Made by a program: the position numbers and the translations under genes. From an uncultured Porphyromonas sp. (GTDB taxonomy: Bacteria > Bacteroidota > Bacteroidia > Bacteroidales > Porphyromonadaceae): 28,827 bases of DNA. This document shows, one piece after another, positions 1-7,338 of the stretch. The notes beneath the pieces are model-generated. The model did not search any database, was not told the origin of the DNA, and was given only the letters and a program-made list of their open reading frames with translations. The DNA is taken from NCBI RefSeq assembly GCF_934359325.1, contig NZ_CAKRLH010000003.1, positions 1 through 28,827 on the forward strand, in the 5' to 3' direction. Numbering within the stretch: the first letter of the stretch is position 1; every line of letters begins with the position of its first letter.

Positions 1-12
1 GCGCCATTTCGC

Positions 13-20
13 TACCTTTG
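13..20 (+). promoter_or_regulatory. Putative -7 promoter box of bioB
   Basis: TACCTTTG fits the Bacteroidetes -7 consensus TAnnTTTG and lies 24 bases before the chosen ATG of bioB. The -33 element would fall outside the window, so only half of the promoter can be judged. Confidence 0.55.
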
Positions 21-44
21 TGTGACCAAGAGAAGAAGAAAGAG

Positions 45-1025
45 ATGAAGATTTCGGACAAAATCATCGGCGGCTACCGAATCACCGAGGCGGCAGAGTT
101 GCTGTCGATCATCGAGGAGACGCCCCAGGAAGAGCTCTACGAGGAGTGCCACCAGATCACCCGCCGGCTCTGCGGGGATGGATTTGACACCTGCGCCATC
201 ATCAATGATAAGAATGGTCGCTGCCCTGAGGACTGCAAGTGGTGCGCCCAGAGCGCACGGCACCATACAGAGATCAATCCCTACGACGTGCTGCCGACGG
301 AAGAGGCGGTCGCTGCTGAGGCAAAGAATAGAGAGTATGGCGTGCGGCGGTTCTCCATCGTATCGAGCGGCAAGCACCCCTCGGAGGGAGAGATGCTGAG
401 GTACGAGGAGCAGCTGCGTGCGATGAAGGCAAATGGAGCAAAGCATCTCTGCGCCTCGCTCGGACTCTGCACCGAGGAGCAGCTGAGGCGACTCCGGGAG
501 GCGGGACTGGAGACCTACCACTGCAATATGGAGAGCTCACCCGGCTACTTCGGCACCGTCTGCACCACCCATCCGCAGTCCGCCAAGGAGGAGACGATCG
601 CCGCTGCGAAGCGGGTCGGGCTGAAGGTCTGCAGCGGAGGTATCGTCGGTATGGGGGAGACTCGGGAGGATAGGGTCGACTTTGCCCTCCACCAGGCGGA
701 GCTGGGCGTGGGGAGCATCCCGATCAACTTTCTCCACCCCATACCGGGCACGCCGCTCGGGGAGAGGAGATTCATCTCGCCGGAGGAGGTGCTGGAGACG
801 ATCTGTATCTTCCGTCTCGCCTGTCCGACCGCCTTCCTCCGCTACAGCGGGGGACGTGCCCTACTCTCACCGGAGACAGAGCGTATGGGCCTCTATGTGG
901 GGATCAACTCCGCCATCACCGGCGGACTGCTGACGACAGTCGCATCGGTGGTATCGCGCGACAGGGAGCTCTTCCACAGCGCCGGGTACGACACCACTCA
1001 GGAGACGAAGTGGGAGAATGGCTGA
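45..1025 (+). CDS. bioB: Biotin synthase BioB
   Basis: A 326-residue radical-SAM enzyme that inserts sulfur into dethiobiotin to make biotin, the last step of the pathway, in the cytoplasm. The radical-SAM cluster motif CPEDCKWC places C60, C64 and C67 on the 4Fe-4S cluster. The expected ligands of the second, sacrificial 2Fe-2S cluster are also present: the cysteines in CASLG, YHCNME and VCSGG, and the arginine in RYSGGR. Length is normal for the family. I chose the ATG at 45 because the reading frame upstream runs back into the -7 promoter box at 13-20, and a purine-rich stretch (agaagaagaaagag) sits just before this ATG. No other biotin gene is in view, so bioB is either separate from its pathway here or its partners lie to the left of the window. 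Family assignment is secure. Confidence 0.96.
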   Translation: MKISDKIIGGYRITEAAELLSIIEETPQEELYEECHQITRRLCGDGFDTCAIINDKNGRCPEDCKWCAQSARHHTEINPYDVLPTEEAVAAEAKNREYGVRRFSIVSSGKHPSEGEMLRYEEQLRAMKANGAKHLCASLGLCTEEQLRRLREAGLETYHCNMESSPGYFGTVCTTHPQSAKEETIAAAKRVGLKVCSGGIVGMGETREDRVDFALHQAELGVGSIPINFLHPIPGTPLGERRFISPEEVLETICIFRLACPTAFLRYSGGRALLSPETERMGLYVGINSAITGGLLTTVASVVSRDRELFHSAGYDTTQETKWENG

Positions 1026-1028
1026 CTG

Positions 1029-1053
1029 TGCCTATGTGAGGCATTACTTTTAC
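1029..1053 (+). terminator. Weak hairpin after bioB
   Basis: TGCCT and AGGCA (1029-1033, 1039-1043) form a 5-bp stem with a 5-base loop, followed by ttacttttac. The stem is short and the T-run is broken, so this is only a possible terminator between bioB and the aguA promoter. Confidence 0.3.
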
Positions 1054-1099
1054 CTATCGTGGATCGAAAGAGACAAAGTAAAAAATTGACGAAAAAGAT

Positions 1100-1107
1100 T
1101 ATCTTTG
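1100..1107 (+). promoter_or_regulatory. Putative -7 promoter box of the aguA operon
   Basis: TATCTTTG matches TAnnTTTG, 30 bases upstream of the aguA ATG. I see no convincing TTG at the usual distance of about 20 bases upstream, so this is a one-box call. Confidence 0.5.
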
Positions 1108-1137
1108 TCTCATAGGGAAACAACAAACTCAACTGCT

Positions 1138-2163
1138 ATGACGAAGGGACTAATCCCCGAGTGGGCTCCTCAGGATGCGGTCTTACTGGCGTGGCCGGAC
1201 GAGACGATGGACTGGGCGGACAATCTCGCCGAGATCCGCAGCTGCTACCTGCTGATGGTACGTGCGCTGCTGGATTACGTGCCGGTGATCCTGCTCGCTC
1301 AGGATACGGCGAGCGTGCCGCTGCGAGGGGACTATCCCCACCGGCTGACAGTGCTGGAGATGCCGCTCAATGACACCTGGGTACGCGACTATGCGCCACT
1401 CTCCGTCATCAACGACCGAGGGGAGCGGACGGTAGTGGACTATGCCTTCAACGCCTGGGGGCTTAAGTTTGCCGCCGACAGGGACAATCAGGTAGCGTCC
1501 AAGCTCCCTATTTTCACCAAAGACATCAAGCGGATCACCCGCCACGACTATGTCCTCGAGGGCGGTGCCGTGGAGAGCAACGGAGAGGGACTGATCCTCT
1601 CCACCTCGTCTGTCCTGCTGGACCCCAATCGAAATCTCGGTCGGGGTAAGGCAAGTGTACATACCCTCACCGAGCCGATCCGGGAGGCCCTGCATGCGGA
1701 CCGAGTGGATATGCTGGAGGTCTCCCCCCTTGAGGGGGACGATACCGACGGACACATCGACACACTCGCCCGCTTCTGCGATGGTGAGACCATTGTCTAC
1801 GCCTCTTGCTCCGACGAGGAGCACCCGGACTACAATACCCTCCGTAAGCTCGATGAGGAGCTTCATCGGCTCTATGGCGAGAGTTATCGCTTGGTCGCAC
1901 TGCCAACGCCCGAGGTGAAGAGAGACACGGATGGGTCCGCCATGCCGGCAAGTTATGCCAACTTCCTCATCACCAACCGTGCTGTCCTCGCCCCCACCTA
2001 TCGGGATAGGGCAGACGATGAGGCTCTATCGACACTACGTGACCTCTTCCCGGAGCGGAAGGTCGTGCCGGTGGACGCTATCCCGCTGATCCGTCAGCAC
2101 GGCTCGATCCACTGCGCCACGATGCAGTTTCCCGAGGGATTTATCGACGAAGAATACAAATAA
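1138..2163 (+). CDS. aguA: Agmatine deiminase
   Basis: A 341-residue cytoplasmic enzyme of the guanidino-group-modifying (PAD_porph/agmatine deiminase) family. It converts agmatine to N-carbamoylputrescine and ammonia. Visible family landmarks are WVRDYAP (D84), the EGGAVESNG loop (E141), GHID (H206) and the C-terminal GSIHC with the nucleophilic cysteine at 326. The frame stays open upstream to a TTG at 1105, but that codon lies inside the promoter box, so the ATG at 1138 is preferred. The agmatine rather than peptidyl-arginine specificity is supported by the next gene, 2 bases downstream, which uses its product. Unlike secreted arginine deiminases of P. gingivalis, it has no signal peptide. 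Confidence 0.93.
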   Translation: MTKGLIPEWAPQDAVLLAWPDETMDWADNLAEIRSCYLLMVRALLDYVPVILLAQDTASVPLRGDYPHRLTVLEMPLNDTWVRDYAPLSVINDRGERTVVDYAFNAWGLKFAADRDNQVASKLPIFTKDIKRITRHDYVLEGGAVESNGEGLILSTSSVLLDPNRNLGRGKASVHTLTEPIREALHADRVDMLEVSPLEGDDTDGHIDTLARFCDGETIVYASCSDEEHPDYNTLRKLDEELHRLYGESYRLVALPTPEVKRDTDGSAMPASYANFLITNRAVLAPTYRDRADDEALSTLRDLFPERKVVPVDAIPLIRQHGSIHCATMQFPEGFIDEEYK

Positions 2164-2165
2164 CC

Positions 2166-3050
2166 ATGCGTACTGCTCTTATCCAACAGAACAATACCGG
2201 CGACATCCAAGCCAATCGTCACCGCCTCGGCGAGAAGATTCGCGTAGCAGTCGCCGAGGGTGCCGAGCTCATCGTCCTGCAGGAGCTGCACGACGGGCTC
2301 TACTTCTGCCAGACGGAGGATGTCGACGCCTTTGACCTTGCCGAACCGATCCCGGGACCGGCAACAGACTTCTATGGTCATCTGGCACAAGAGCTCGGAG
2401 TGGTGATCGTCACCTCGCTCTTTGAGAAGCGGGCACCGGGACTGTACCACAATACCGCCGTCGTGCTGGAGCGCGACGGCAGCATTGCGGGTGTCTACCG
2501 CAAGATGCACATCCCGGACGACCCGGGATACTACGAGAAGTTTTACTTCACCCCAGGAGACCTCGGCTTCCACCCCATAGAGTCCTCCGTGGGGCGACTC
2601 GGGCTGCTGGTCTGCTGGGATCAGTGGTACCCCGAGGCGGCCCGACTGATGGCACTCGCCGGAGCGGAGCTGCTGATCTACCCCACAGCTATCGGCTACG
2701 ATGACCGGGACGACCGGGAGGAGCAGGAGCGACAGCGCTCCGCCTGGCAGCTGGTGATGCGTGGTCACGCAGTCGCCAACGGTCTGCCCGTCATCGCTGT
2801 CAATCGTGTCGGGCGGGAGCCGGCGCCCGGTGATGACCCCGAGGCGGGCATTACCTTCTGGGGCAGCTCCTTCGCTGCCGGACCTCAGGGCGAGATGCTC
2901 ACCGAGCTTCCTCTCGATGAGGAGGCGACGGAGATCATCGACATAGACCTCAAGCGATGCGAATTGGTTCGCCGCTGGTGGCCCTTCCTCCGCGATCGGC
3001 GGATCGATCACTACGACGACCTGACTAAGCGGTATCGCGACCCCTTTTGA
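2166..3050 (+). CDS. aguB: N-carbamoylputrescine amidase
   Basis: A 294-residue nitrilase-superfamily hydrolase that turns N-carbamoylputrescine into putrescine, CO2 and ammonia. The catalytic triad of the superfamily is complete: E40 in LQELHD, K113 in YRKMHIPDD and C150 in LLVCWDQWYPEAAR. The start is 2 bases after the aguA stop, so the two are almost certainly translated from one message and together form the two-step agmatine-to-putrescine route. A 319-residue frame on the opposite strand over the same DNA is a codon-bias shadow and is not a gene. Length and motifs are typical of the plant-like AguB group found in Bacteroidetes. Confidence 0.94.
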   Translation: MRTALIQQNNTGDIQANRHRLGEKIRVAVAEGAELIVLQELHDGLYFCQTEDVDAFDLAEPIPGPATDFYGHLAQELGVVIVTSLFEKRAPGLYHNTAVVLERDGSIAGVYRKMHIPDDPGYYEKFYFTPGDLGFHPIESSVGRLGLLVCWDQWYPEAARLMALAGAELLIYPTAIGYDDRDDREEQERQRSAWQLVMRGHAVANGLPVIAVNRVGREPAPGDDPEAGITFWGSSFAAGPQGEMLTELPLDEEATEIIDIDLKRCELVRRWWPFLRDRRIDHYDDLTKRYRDPF

Positions 3051-3077
3051 CACTCACCTTCTTACCCGCACCTTATT

Positions 3078-5084
3078 ATGCTACGACTAATTGAGAACGA
3101 CCCATGGCTGGAGCCCTACGAGTCCCCTATACAGGGACGGTATGAGTATGCCAAGTGGAAACTCCGTGAACTGACAAAAGAAACCAATGGCAGCCTCTCC
3201 GACTTTGCTGACGGGTACCTCTACTATGGGCTTCACCGCATAGAGGGAGGCGAGTGGGTTCTGAGAGAGTGGGCGCCCAATGCGACAGCCATCTACCTCC
3301 TCTGTGACGGCAACGGCTGGGCCAAGGATGAGGCATATCGCCTCAGCGCCCTCGGCAATGGATCCTGGGAGGTGAGACTACCCGCTGACACACTCGCTCA
3401 CGGGACGCACTACAAGCTCCTCGTGGAGTGGGAGGGAGGCAGCGGTCTCCGCATTCCCGCATGGGCTGACTATGTGGTGCAGGACCCTGAGACGCATCTG
3501 TTCAGCGCCGTCGTATGGGACCCCGAGAGACCCTTCACCTTCCGGAGCAAACGTCCCACCCTCGGTCACGAGCCGCTCCTGATCTACGAGTGCCACATCG
3601 GTATGGCAACGGAGGAGGAGAAGGTCGGCACCTATCGGGAGTTTATGGAGAATGTGCTTCCGATGATCAAGGAGAAGGGCTACAACGCCCTGCAGATCAT
3701 GGCGATCATGGAGCATCCCTACTACGGCTCCTTTGGGTATCAGGTGACCAATTTCTTCGCCCCCTCGTCCCGCTTCGGTACACCGGATGACCTGCGCGCG
3801 CTGATCGACGAGGCGCACCGGCTTGGGCTGCTTGTCATCATGGATATCGTCCACTCCCATGCAGCGAGGAACGAGGAGGAGGGGCTCGCGCGCTTTGACG
3901 GCACCTACACCCAGTACTTCCATGGCGGCGAGCGAATGCTCCACCCGGCGTGGAACTCGATGTGCTTTGACTACGGGAAAAACGAGGTGCTCCACTTCCT
4001 CCTCTCCAATTGTAAGTATTGGCTCGAGAGCTTCCACTTCGACGGTTTCCGCTTCGATGGCGTCACCTCAATGCTTTACCTTAATCATGGTCTCGGTCAG
4101 GCTTTCTGCACCTACTCCGACTACTACAATGGCGGGCAGGATGGCGACGCGATCATGTACCTCACCCTCGCCAATCAGCTGATCCACGAGGTCTACCCCG
4201 ATGCCATCACCATCGCTGAAGAGGTGAGCGGTATGCCGGGCATCGGCGTACCGGTGAAGGACGGCGGCTACGGCTTCGACTACCGTCTCCAGATGAATAT
4301 ACCCGACTATTGGATCAAGATCATCAAGGAGCGTCGCGATGAGGAGTGGACCCCCGGCTCCATCTGGTGGGAGACCACCAACCGCCGAAGTGACGAGAAG
4401 AGCATCTCCTACGCCGAGTCACACGATCAAGCGCTGGTCGGCGACAAGACGATCATCTTCCGCCTCATCGATGCCGAGATGTACGACCATATGGACCGGG
4501 CGCACCACACCGAGGCGGTGGACCGCGGTACGGCACTCCACAAGATGATCCGTCTCGTCACCTGCACCACGATGAATGGCGGGTATCTCAATTTTATGGG
4601 AAACGAATTTGGTCACCCGGAGTGGATCGACTTCCCTCGCGAGGGCAATGGCTGGAGCTATAAGTATGCCCGTCGCCAGTGGAGCTTAGCCACGAATGGC
4701 TACCTCAAGTACAGCCTCCTCGAGGACTTCGATGAAGCGATGCTGGAGCTGGTCAAGAGCATCCCCGACTTTGAGAGAATACCGGTGGTTAAGCTCTGGG
4801 ACCAGGACCAGGATCAGGTACTCGCCTACTCCCGTGGGGATCTCGTCTTTGTCTACAACTTCAGCCCCACACGCGCCTTCACAGACTACGGCATCCTCGC
4901 CCCGTCGGGCAAGTACACGATTGTCCTCGACAGCGACGACCCGAGATTTGGCGGCTACGATCGTCAGGACCACTCCGTGGCGCACCTCACCCAGTACGAC
5001 CCCCACTTCATGGAGGACGGCAAGGGCTGGCTCAAGCTCTACCTCCCCCCGCGTACCGCTCTTGTCCTTAAGAAATCAAAGTAA
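3078..5084 (+). CDS. glgB: 1,4-alpha-glucan branching enzyme
   Basis: A 668-residue glycoside hydrolase family 13 protein that creates alpha-1,6 branches in glycogen. An N-terminal CBM48-like domain (about residues 50-150, GLHRIEGGEWVLREWAP) precedes the barrel. The four GH13 regions are visible: DIVHSH (D256), GFRFDGVTSM with nucleophile D327, IAEEVSG with acid/base E381, and ESHDQ with D450. A C-terminal beta domain ends the protein. Sequence style is closer to the eukaryotic and Bacteroidetes type of branching enzyme than to E. coli GlgB (impression from motifs only). It starts 27 bases after aguB and stops 5 bases before manA, so it probably belongs to the same transcript. No glycogen synthase is in view. 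Confidence 0.95.
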   Translation: MLRLIENDPWLEPYESPIQGRYEYAKWKLRELTKETNGSLSDFADGYLYYGLHRIEGGEWVLREWAPNATAIYLLCDGNGWAKDEAYRLSALGNGSWEVRLPADTLAHGTHYKLLVEWEGGSGLRIPAWADYVVQDPETHLFSAVVWDPERPFTFRSKRPTLGHEPLLIYECHIGMATEEEKVGTYREFMENVLPMIKEKGYNALQIMAIMEHPYYGSFGYQVTNFFAPSSRFGTPDDLRALIDEAHRLGLLVIMDIVHSHAARNEEEGLARFDGTYTQYFHGGERMLHPAWNSMCFDYGKNEVLHFLLSNCKYWLESFHFDGFRFDGVTSMLYLNHGLGQAFCTYSDYYNGGQDGDAIMYLTLANQLIHEVYPDAITIAEEVSGMPGIGVPVKDGGYGFDYRLQMNIPDYWIKIIKERRDEEWTPGSIWWETTNRRSDEKSISYAESHDQALVGDKTIIFRLIDAEMYDHMDRAHHTEAVDRGTALHKMIRLVTCTTMNGGYLNFMGNEFGHPEWIDFPREGNGWSYKYARRQWSLATNGYLKYSLLEDFDEAMLELVKSIPDFERIPVVKLWDQDQDQVLAYSRGDLVFVYNFSPTRAFTDYGILAPSGKYTIVLDSDDPRFGGYDRQDHSVAHLTQYDPHFMEDGKGWLKLYLPPRTALVLKKSK

Positions 5085-5089
5085 AACCA

Positions 5090-6091
5090 ATGTCTCACCC
5101 CTCTTCCTTACCTCTCTACCCGCTCACCTTTGACGCTCCCTTCAAGCGAAAGATCTGGGGCGGTGACCGAATATTCAAGTACAAAGGACTACCCTCTCCC
5201 TACGATGACATTGGCGAGAGCTGGGAGGTCTCCCCGATGCCGGGCGATGAGTCGGTCGTTGCCGCCGGTCCTCTCAAGGGTGTCGACCTACCAACGCTCA
5301 CCCAAGAGTATGGCGAGAGACTCCTCGGGCATCACGTCAGGGAACGCTTCGGGGACTCCTTCCCCCTCCTCATCAAGGTCATCGACTCGCGACAGGATCT
5401 CTCCGTGCAGGTCCACCCCAACGACGACTACGCCCGCGAGCATGAGCACTCCCGCGGCAAGACAGAGATGTGGTACCTACTTGACCCCACCCCCGATGCC
5501 ACCATCCGCGCCGGCTGGTCGAGGGAGACGACCCCGGAGCAGCTGCGAGAGCTGGTCAAGAGCGATGCTGTGATGGACTACATCCACAGCTACCACGCCG
5601 AGCGGGGGGATGTCTTTTACCTCCCGGCAGGTAAGGTCCACACCATCGGTGCCGGCTGCCTGCTTCTTGAGATACAAGAGGCGTCTGACATCACTTACCG
5701 GCTCTACGACTTCGGCCGGACCGATGCCCAAGGGCGGACCCGTGAGCTACACATCGACCGAGCTGTCGAGGTGATCAACTACGAGGTTGACCGGGACGGG
5801 AAGGCGACCTATGACCGGGAGCGAAAGGATGCCCTCGTCACACTTGTCCTAAGCCCCTACTTCTGCACCTCGGTCCTACGCCTGACGAAGGACTTCGCCT
5901 TGCCGGTGGCTGAGCGCGACTCCTTCACCTACCTCTTCTGCGAGGAGGGCGAGGTGGCGATCACCACCGATGGTGGCGAGCTCCGCCTCGCTAAGGGTCA
6001 TGGTGCCCTGCTCCCCGCCGAGCTGCACCGTGCCGACCTCTGCCCCCTCACGACCGAGACCCGTCTCGTCGACGTCTACATACCGGAGTAG
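5090..6091 (+). CDS. manA: Mannose-6-phosphate isomerase, class I
   Basis: A 333-residue zinc enzyme that interconverts mannose-6-phosphate and fructose-6-phosphate, linking glycolysis to GDP-mannose and surface sugars. The zinc site of type I isomerases is complete: Q107 and H109 in VQVHPND, E126 in KTEMWYL and H184 in AGKVHTIG. The N-terminal LTFDAPFKRKIWGGDRI block is typical of the short bacterial form. It follows glgB by 5 bases and is the last gene of the aguA-aguB-glgB-manA run; a 36-bp palindrome lies about 70 bases downstream. The pairing with glgB gives the operon a carbohydrate half, though the link to polyamine synthesis is not obvious. Confidence 0.94.
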   Translation: MSHPSSLPLYPLTFDAPFKRKIWGGDRIFKYKGLPSPYDDIGESWEVSPMPGDESVVAAGPLKGVDLPTLTQEYGERLLGHHVRERFGDSFPLLIKVIDSRQDLSVQVHPNDDYAREHEHSRGKTEMWYLLDPTPDATIRAGWSRETTPEQLRELVKSDAVMDYIHSYHAERGDVFYLPAGKVHTIGAGCLLLEIQEASDITYRLYDFGRTDAQGRTRELHIDRAVEVINYEVDRDGKATYDRERKDALVTLVLSPYFCTSVLRLTKDFALPVAERDSFTYLFCEEGEVAITTDGGELRLAKGHGALLPAELHRADLCPLTTETRLVDVYIPE

Positions 6092-6111
6092 CAGGAGGGG
6101 TACTGTAAAGT

Positions 6112-6222
6112 CCAGATGCGCCAGCCCAGCGCCCCGGACTAATACCGGTATTAGTCACCACTATTACCGGGTTTAGTGATCACTAAACCCGGTAATAAAA
6201 TTCACCGAGCTCTACCCGCCAA
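6112..6222. repeat. Palindromic intergenic repeat, locus A
   Basis: Contains a perfect 20-bp palindrome (6137-6156, core CTAATACCGGTATTAG) and a perfect 36-bp palindrome (6162-6197, centred on TGATCA). A 28-bp stretch, 6159-6186, recurs unchanged at 18434-18461. The flanks on both sides (atgcgccagcccagcgcc on the left, ttcaccgagctctaccc on the right) also recur, slightly altered, around locus B. So the repeat unit is longer than the palindromes. There is no T-run, so it is not a standard terminator, although a hairpin could form in RNA. Confidence 0.8.
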
Positions 6223-6513
6223 CATCCAGCCCATTCACTTTGTTGATTCAATTGTCATTTAGTAATCTATCAGCCTCAATGAAAATATGGAGTAAAAAAT
6301 CGATCTACTTATTATTTAATACCTATATTTGCTTAACGAAGAACATTCTTCGCAATCAAGTTTATGGACGATGCAGAAGACGACTGCGAGAAGAACGGGT
6401 CTCGTCTTAATTGACGATAAAACCAACAAATTTAATGACAGGTTAGAGTGAGACAGCTTGGACTTGTATCACTCTGACCTCTATTGTCAAATTTCAAATC
6501 CGCTATAGTACCT
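6223..6513. other. Leader region of the GLPGLI gene with several hairpins
   Basis: This gene-free stretch holds a promoter box (6324-6331) and, downstream of it, three inverted repeats. These are CGAAGAA/TTCTTCG at 6337-6352 with a 2-base loop, AAGACGA/TCGTCTT at 6377-6383 and 6402-6408, and an 11-bp pair with one mismatch at 6441-6451 and 6469-6479. If transcription starts near 6338, the message would have an untranslated leader of about 175 bases, long enough for a structured control element. No known riboswitch class is recognised. Confidence 0.4.
6324..6331 (+). promoter_or_regulatory. Putative -7 promoter box for the GLPGLI-barrel pair
   Basis: TATATTTG matches TAnnTTTG. No clear -33 TTG is seen at the normal spacing. 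Confidence 0.4.
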
Positions 6514-7338
6514 ATGAAAAAATTCTTCTTTACCCTATGTTGCTTAGCCATTATAACGTCAAACTCGTGGGTTGTATTCGGTCAAAAACGTTACAAGGCG
6601 CTCTACGAATACACAGAGTGGAATGCGACGACCGGCAAAGTCACTAACGATATCATACGTCTTAATTCTGAGAAAGGCTACTTCTCCTGTGTCAGTGAGA
6701 ATACCTACCAAAAGAAGTTAGTACAGGACTCCCTCCTCCAGACCGGACTGGATCCCTACACCATCGTCGCCATGACACGAGACATGGCGAGAGGACAGAG
6801 GACACGTATCTTCACCGATCTCGCCGGCAACACCAGGACAGTGTACGAGTTCCCCATGACCCAGATCCACTACGAGGAGCCTCTTCCGGTCGTGACATGG
6901 GAGCTGTCAGACGAGGTAAAAGAGGTCAATGGCATCCCCTCCAAGCAGGCGAGAGGCACGCTCTACGGACGCGAGTGGATCGTCTCCTATGCGACGGATA
7001 TCCCTCTGCCTGTGGGACCGTGGAAGCTCACCGGTCTGCCCGGTCTGGTGACAGAGGCGGTCACGACCGACAGTCTCTTCCACTTCACGCTCATCTCCTT
7101 TGCCCTCACCCCCGATGACGAGCGTCCTATCTTACCCTCACCCTCGGCTCCGGCCACACCATCCAAGAAACAGTCCAAGAAGGAGGTCCTCCACGCCCTA
7201 CATCAGTGCGCCACCAACAACCGAGCCTGGCTCAAGAAGCTCTACCCCGTGTCCAGCCAGCCTGAAGAGACCCCGGAGGACCTTCGCCGGATGGCACTCG
7301 CCCGCAAGTCGTACCAGTATATCGAGCGAGCTGAGTGA
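6514..7338 (+). CDS. GLPGLI family protein
   Basis: A 274-residue exported protein of the GLPGLI family, which is common in Bacteroidetes and has no proven function. The signature is visible as WKLTGLPGLVTEA (GLPGLV at 174-179), followed by the usual F-F segment (DSLFHFTL). An N-terminal signal peptide runs from MKKFFFTLCC to about residue 23 (VFG/QKRY). I chose the ATG at 6514 rather than the TTG at 6484 because it starts exactly at this signal peptide. The stop overlaps the start of the following outer-membrane barrel gene, a pairing typical of this family, so the two products probably work together at the cell envelope. The C-terminal part (about residues 200-230) is proline- and lysine-rich. 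Confidence 0.85.
   Translation: MKKFFFTLCCLAIITSNSWVVFGQKRYKALYEYTEWNATTGKVTNDIIRLNSEKGYFSCVSENTYQKKLVQDSLLQTGLDPYTIVAMTRDMARGQRTRIFTDLAGNTRTVYEFPMTQIHYEEPLPVVTWELSDEVKEVNGIPSKQARGTLYGREWIVSYATDIPLPVGPWKLTGLPGLVTEAVTTDSLFHFTLISFALTPDDERPILPSPSAPATPSKKQSKKEVLHALHQCATNNRAWLKKLYPVSSQPEETPEDLRRMALARKSYQYIERAE

Noticed and set aside
1105..1137. Upstream TTG start for aguA (also TTG at 18 for bioB, 6484 for the GLPGLI gene, 11652 for the amidase)
   Set aside because: The aguA and bioB codons overlap the -7 promoter boxes; in the other two a following ATG begins a better-placed signal peptide.
2094..3053. 319-codon open frame on the minus strand opposite aguB
   Set aside because: It mirrors a gene with complete catalytic triad; long antisense frames are common in GC-rich coding DNA. 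The same applies to 1183-1866, 3378-4037 and 12619-13221.
6162..6197. 36-bp palindrome as an intrinsic terminator of manA
   Set aside because: It has no T-run, is followed by aaaattcacc, and recurs at other places unrelated to gene ends, so a repeat element is the better explanation.
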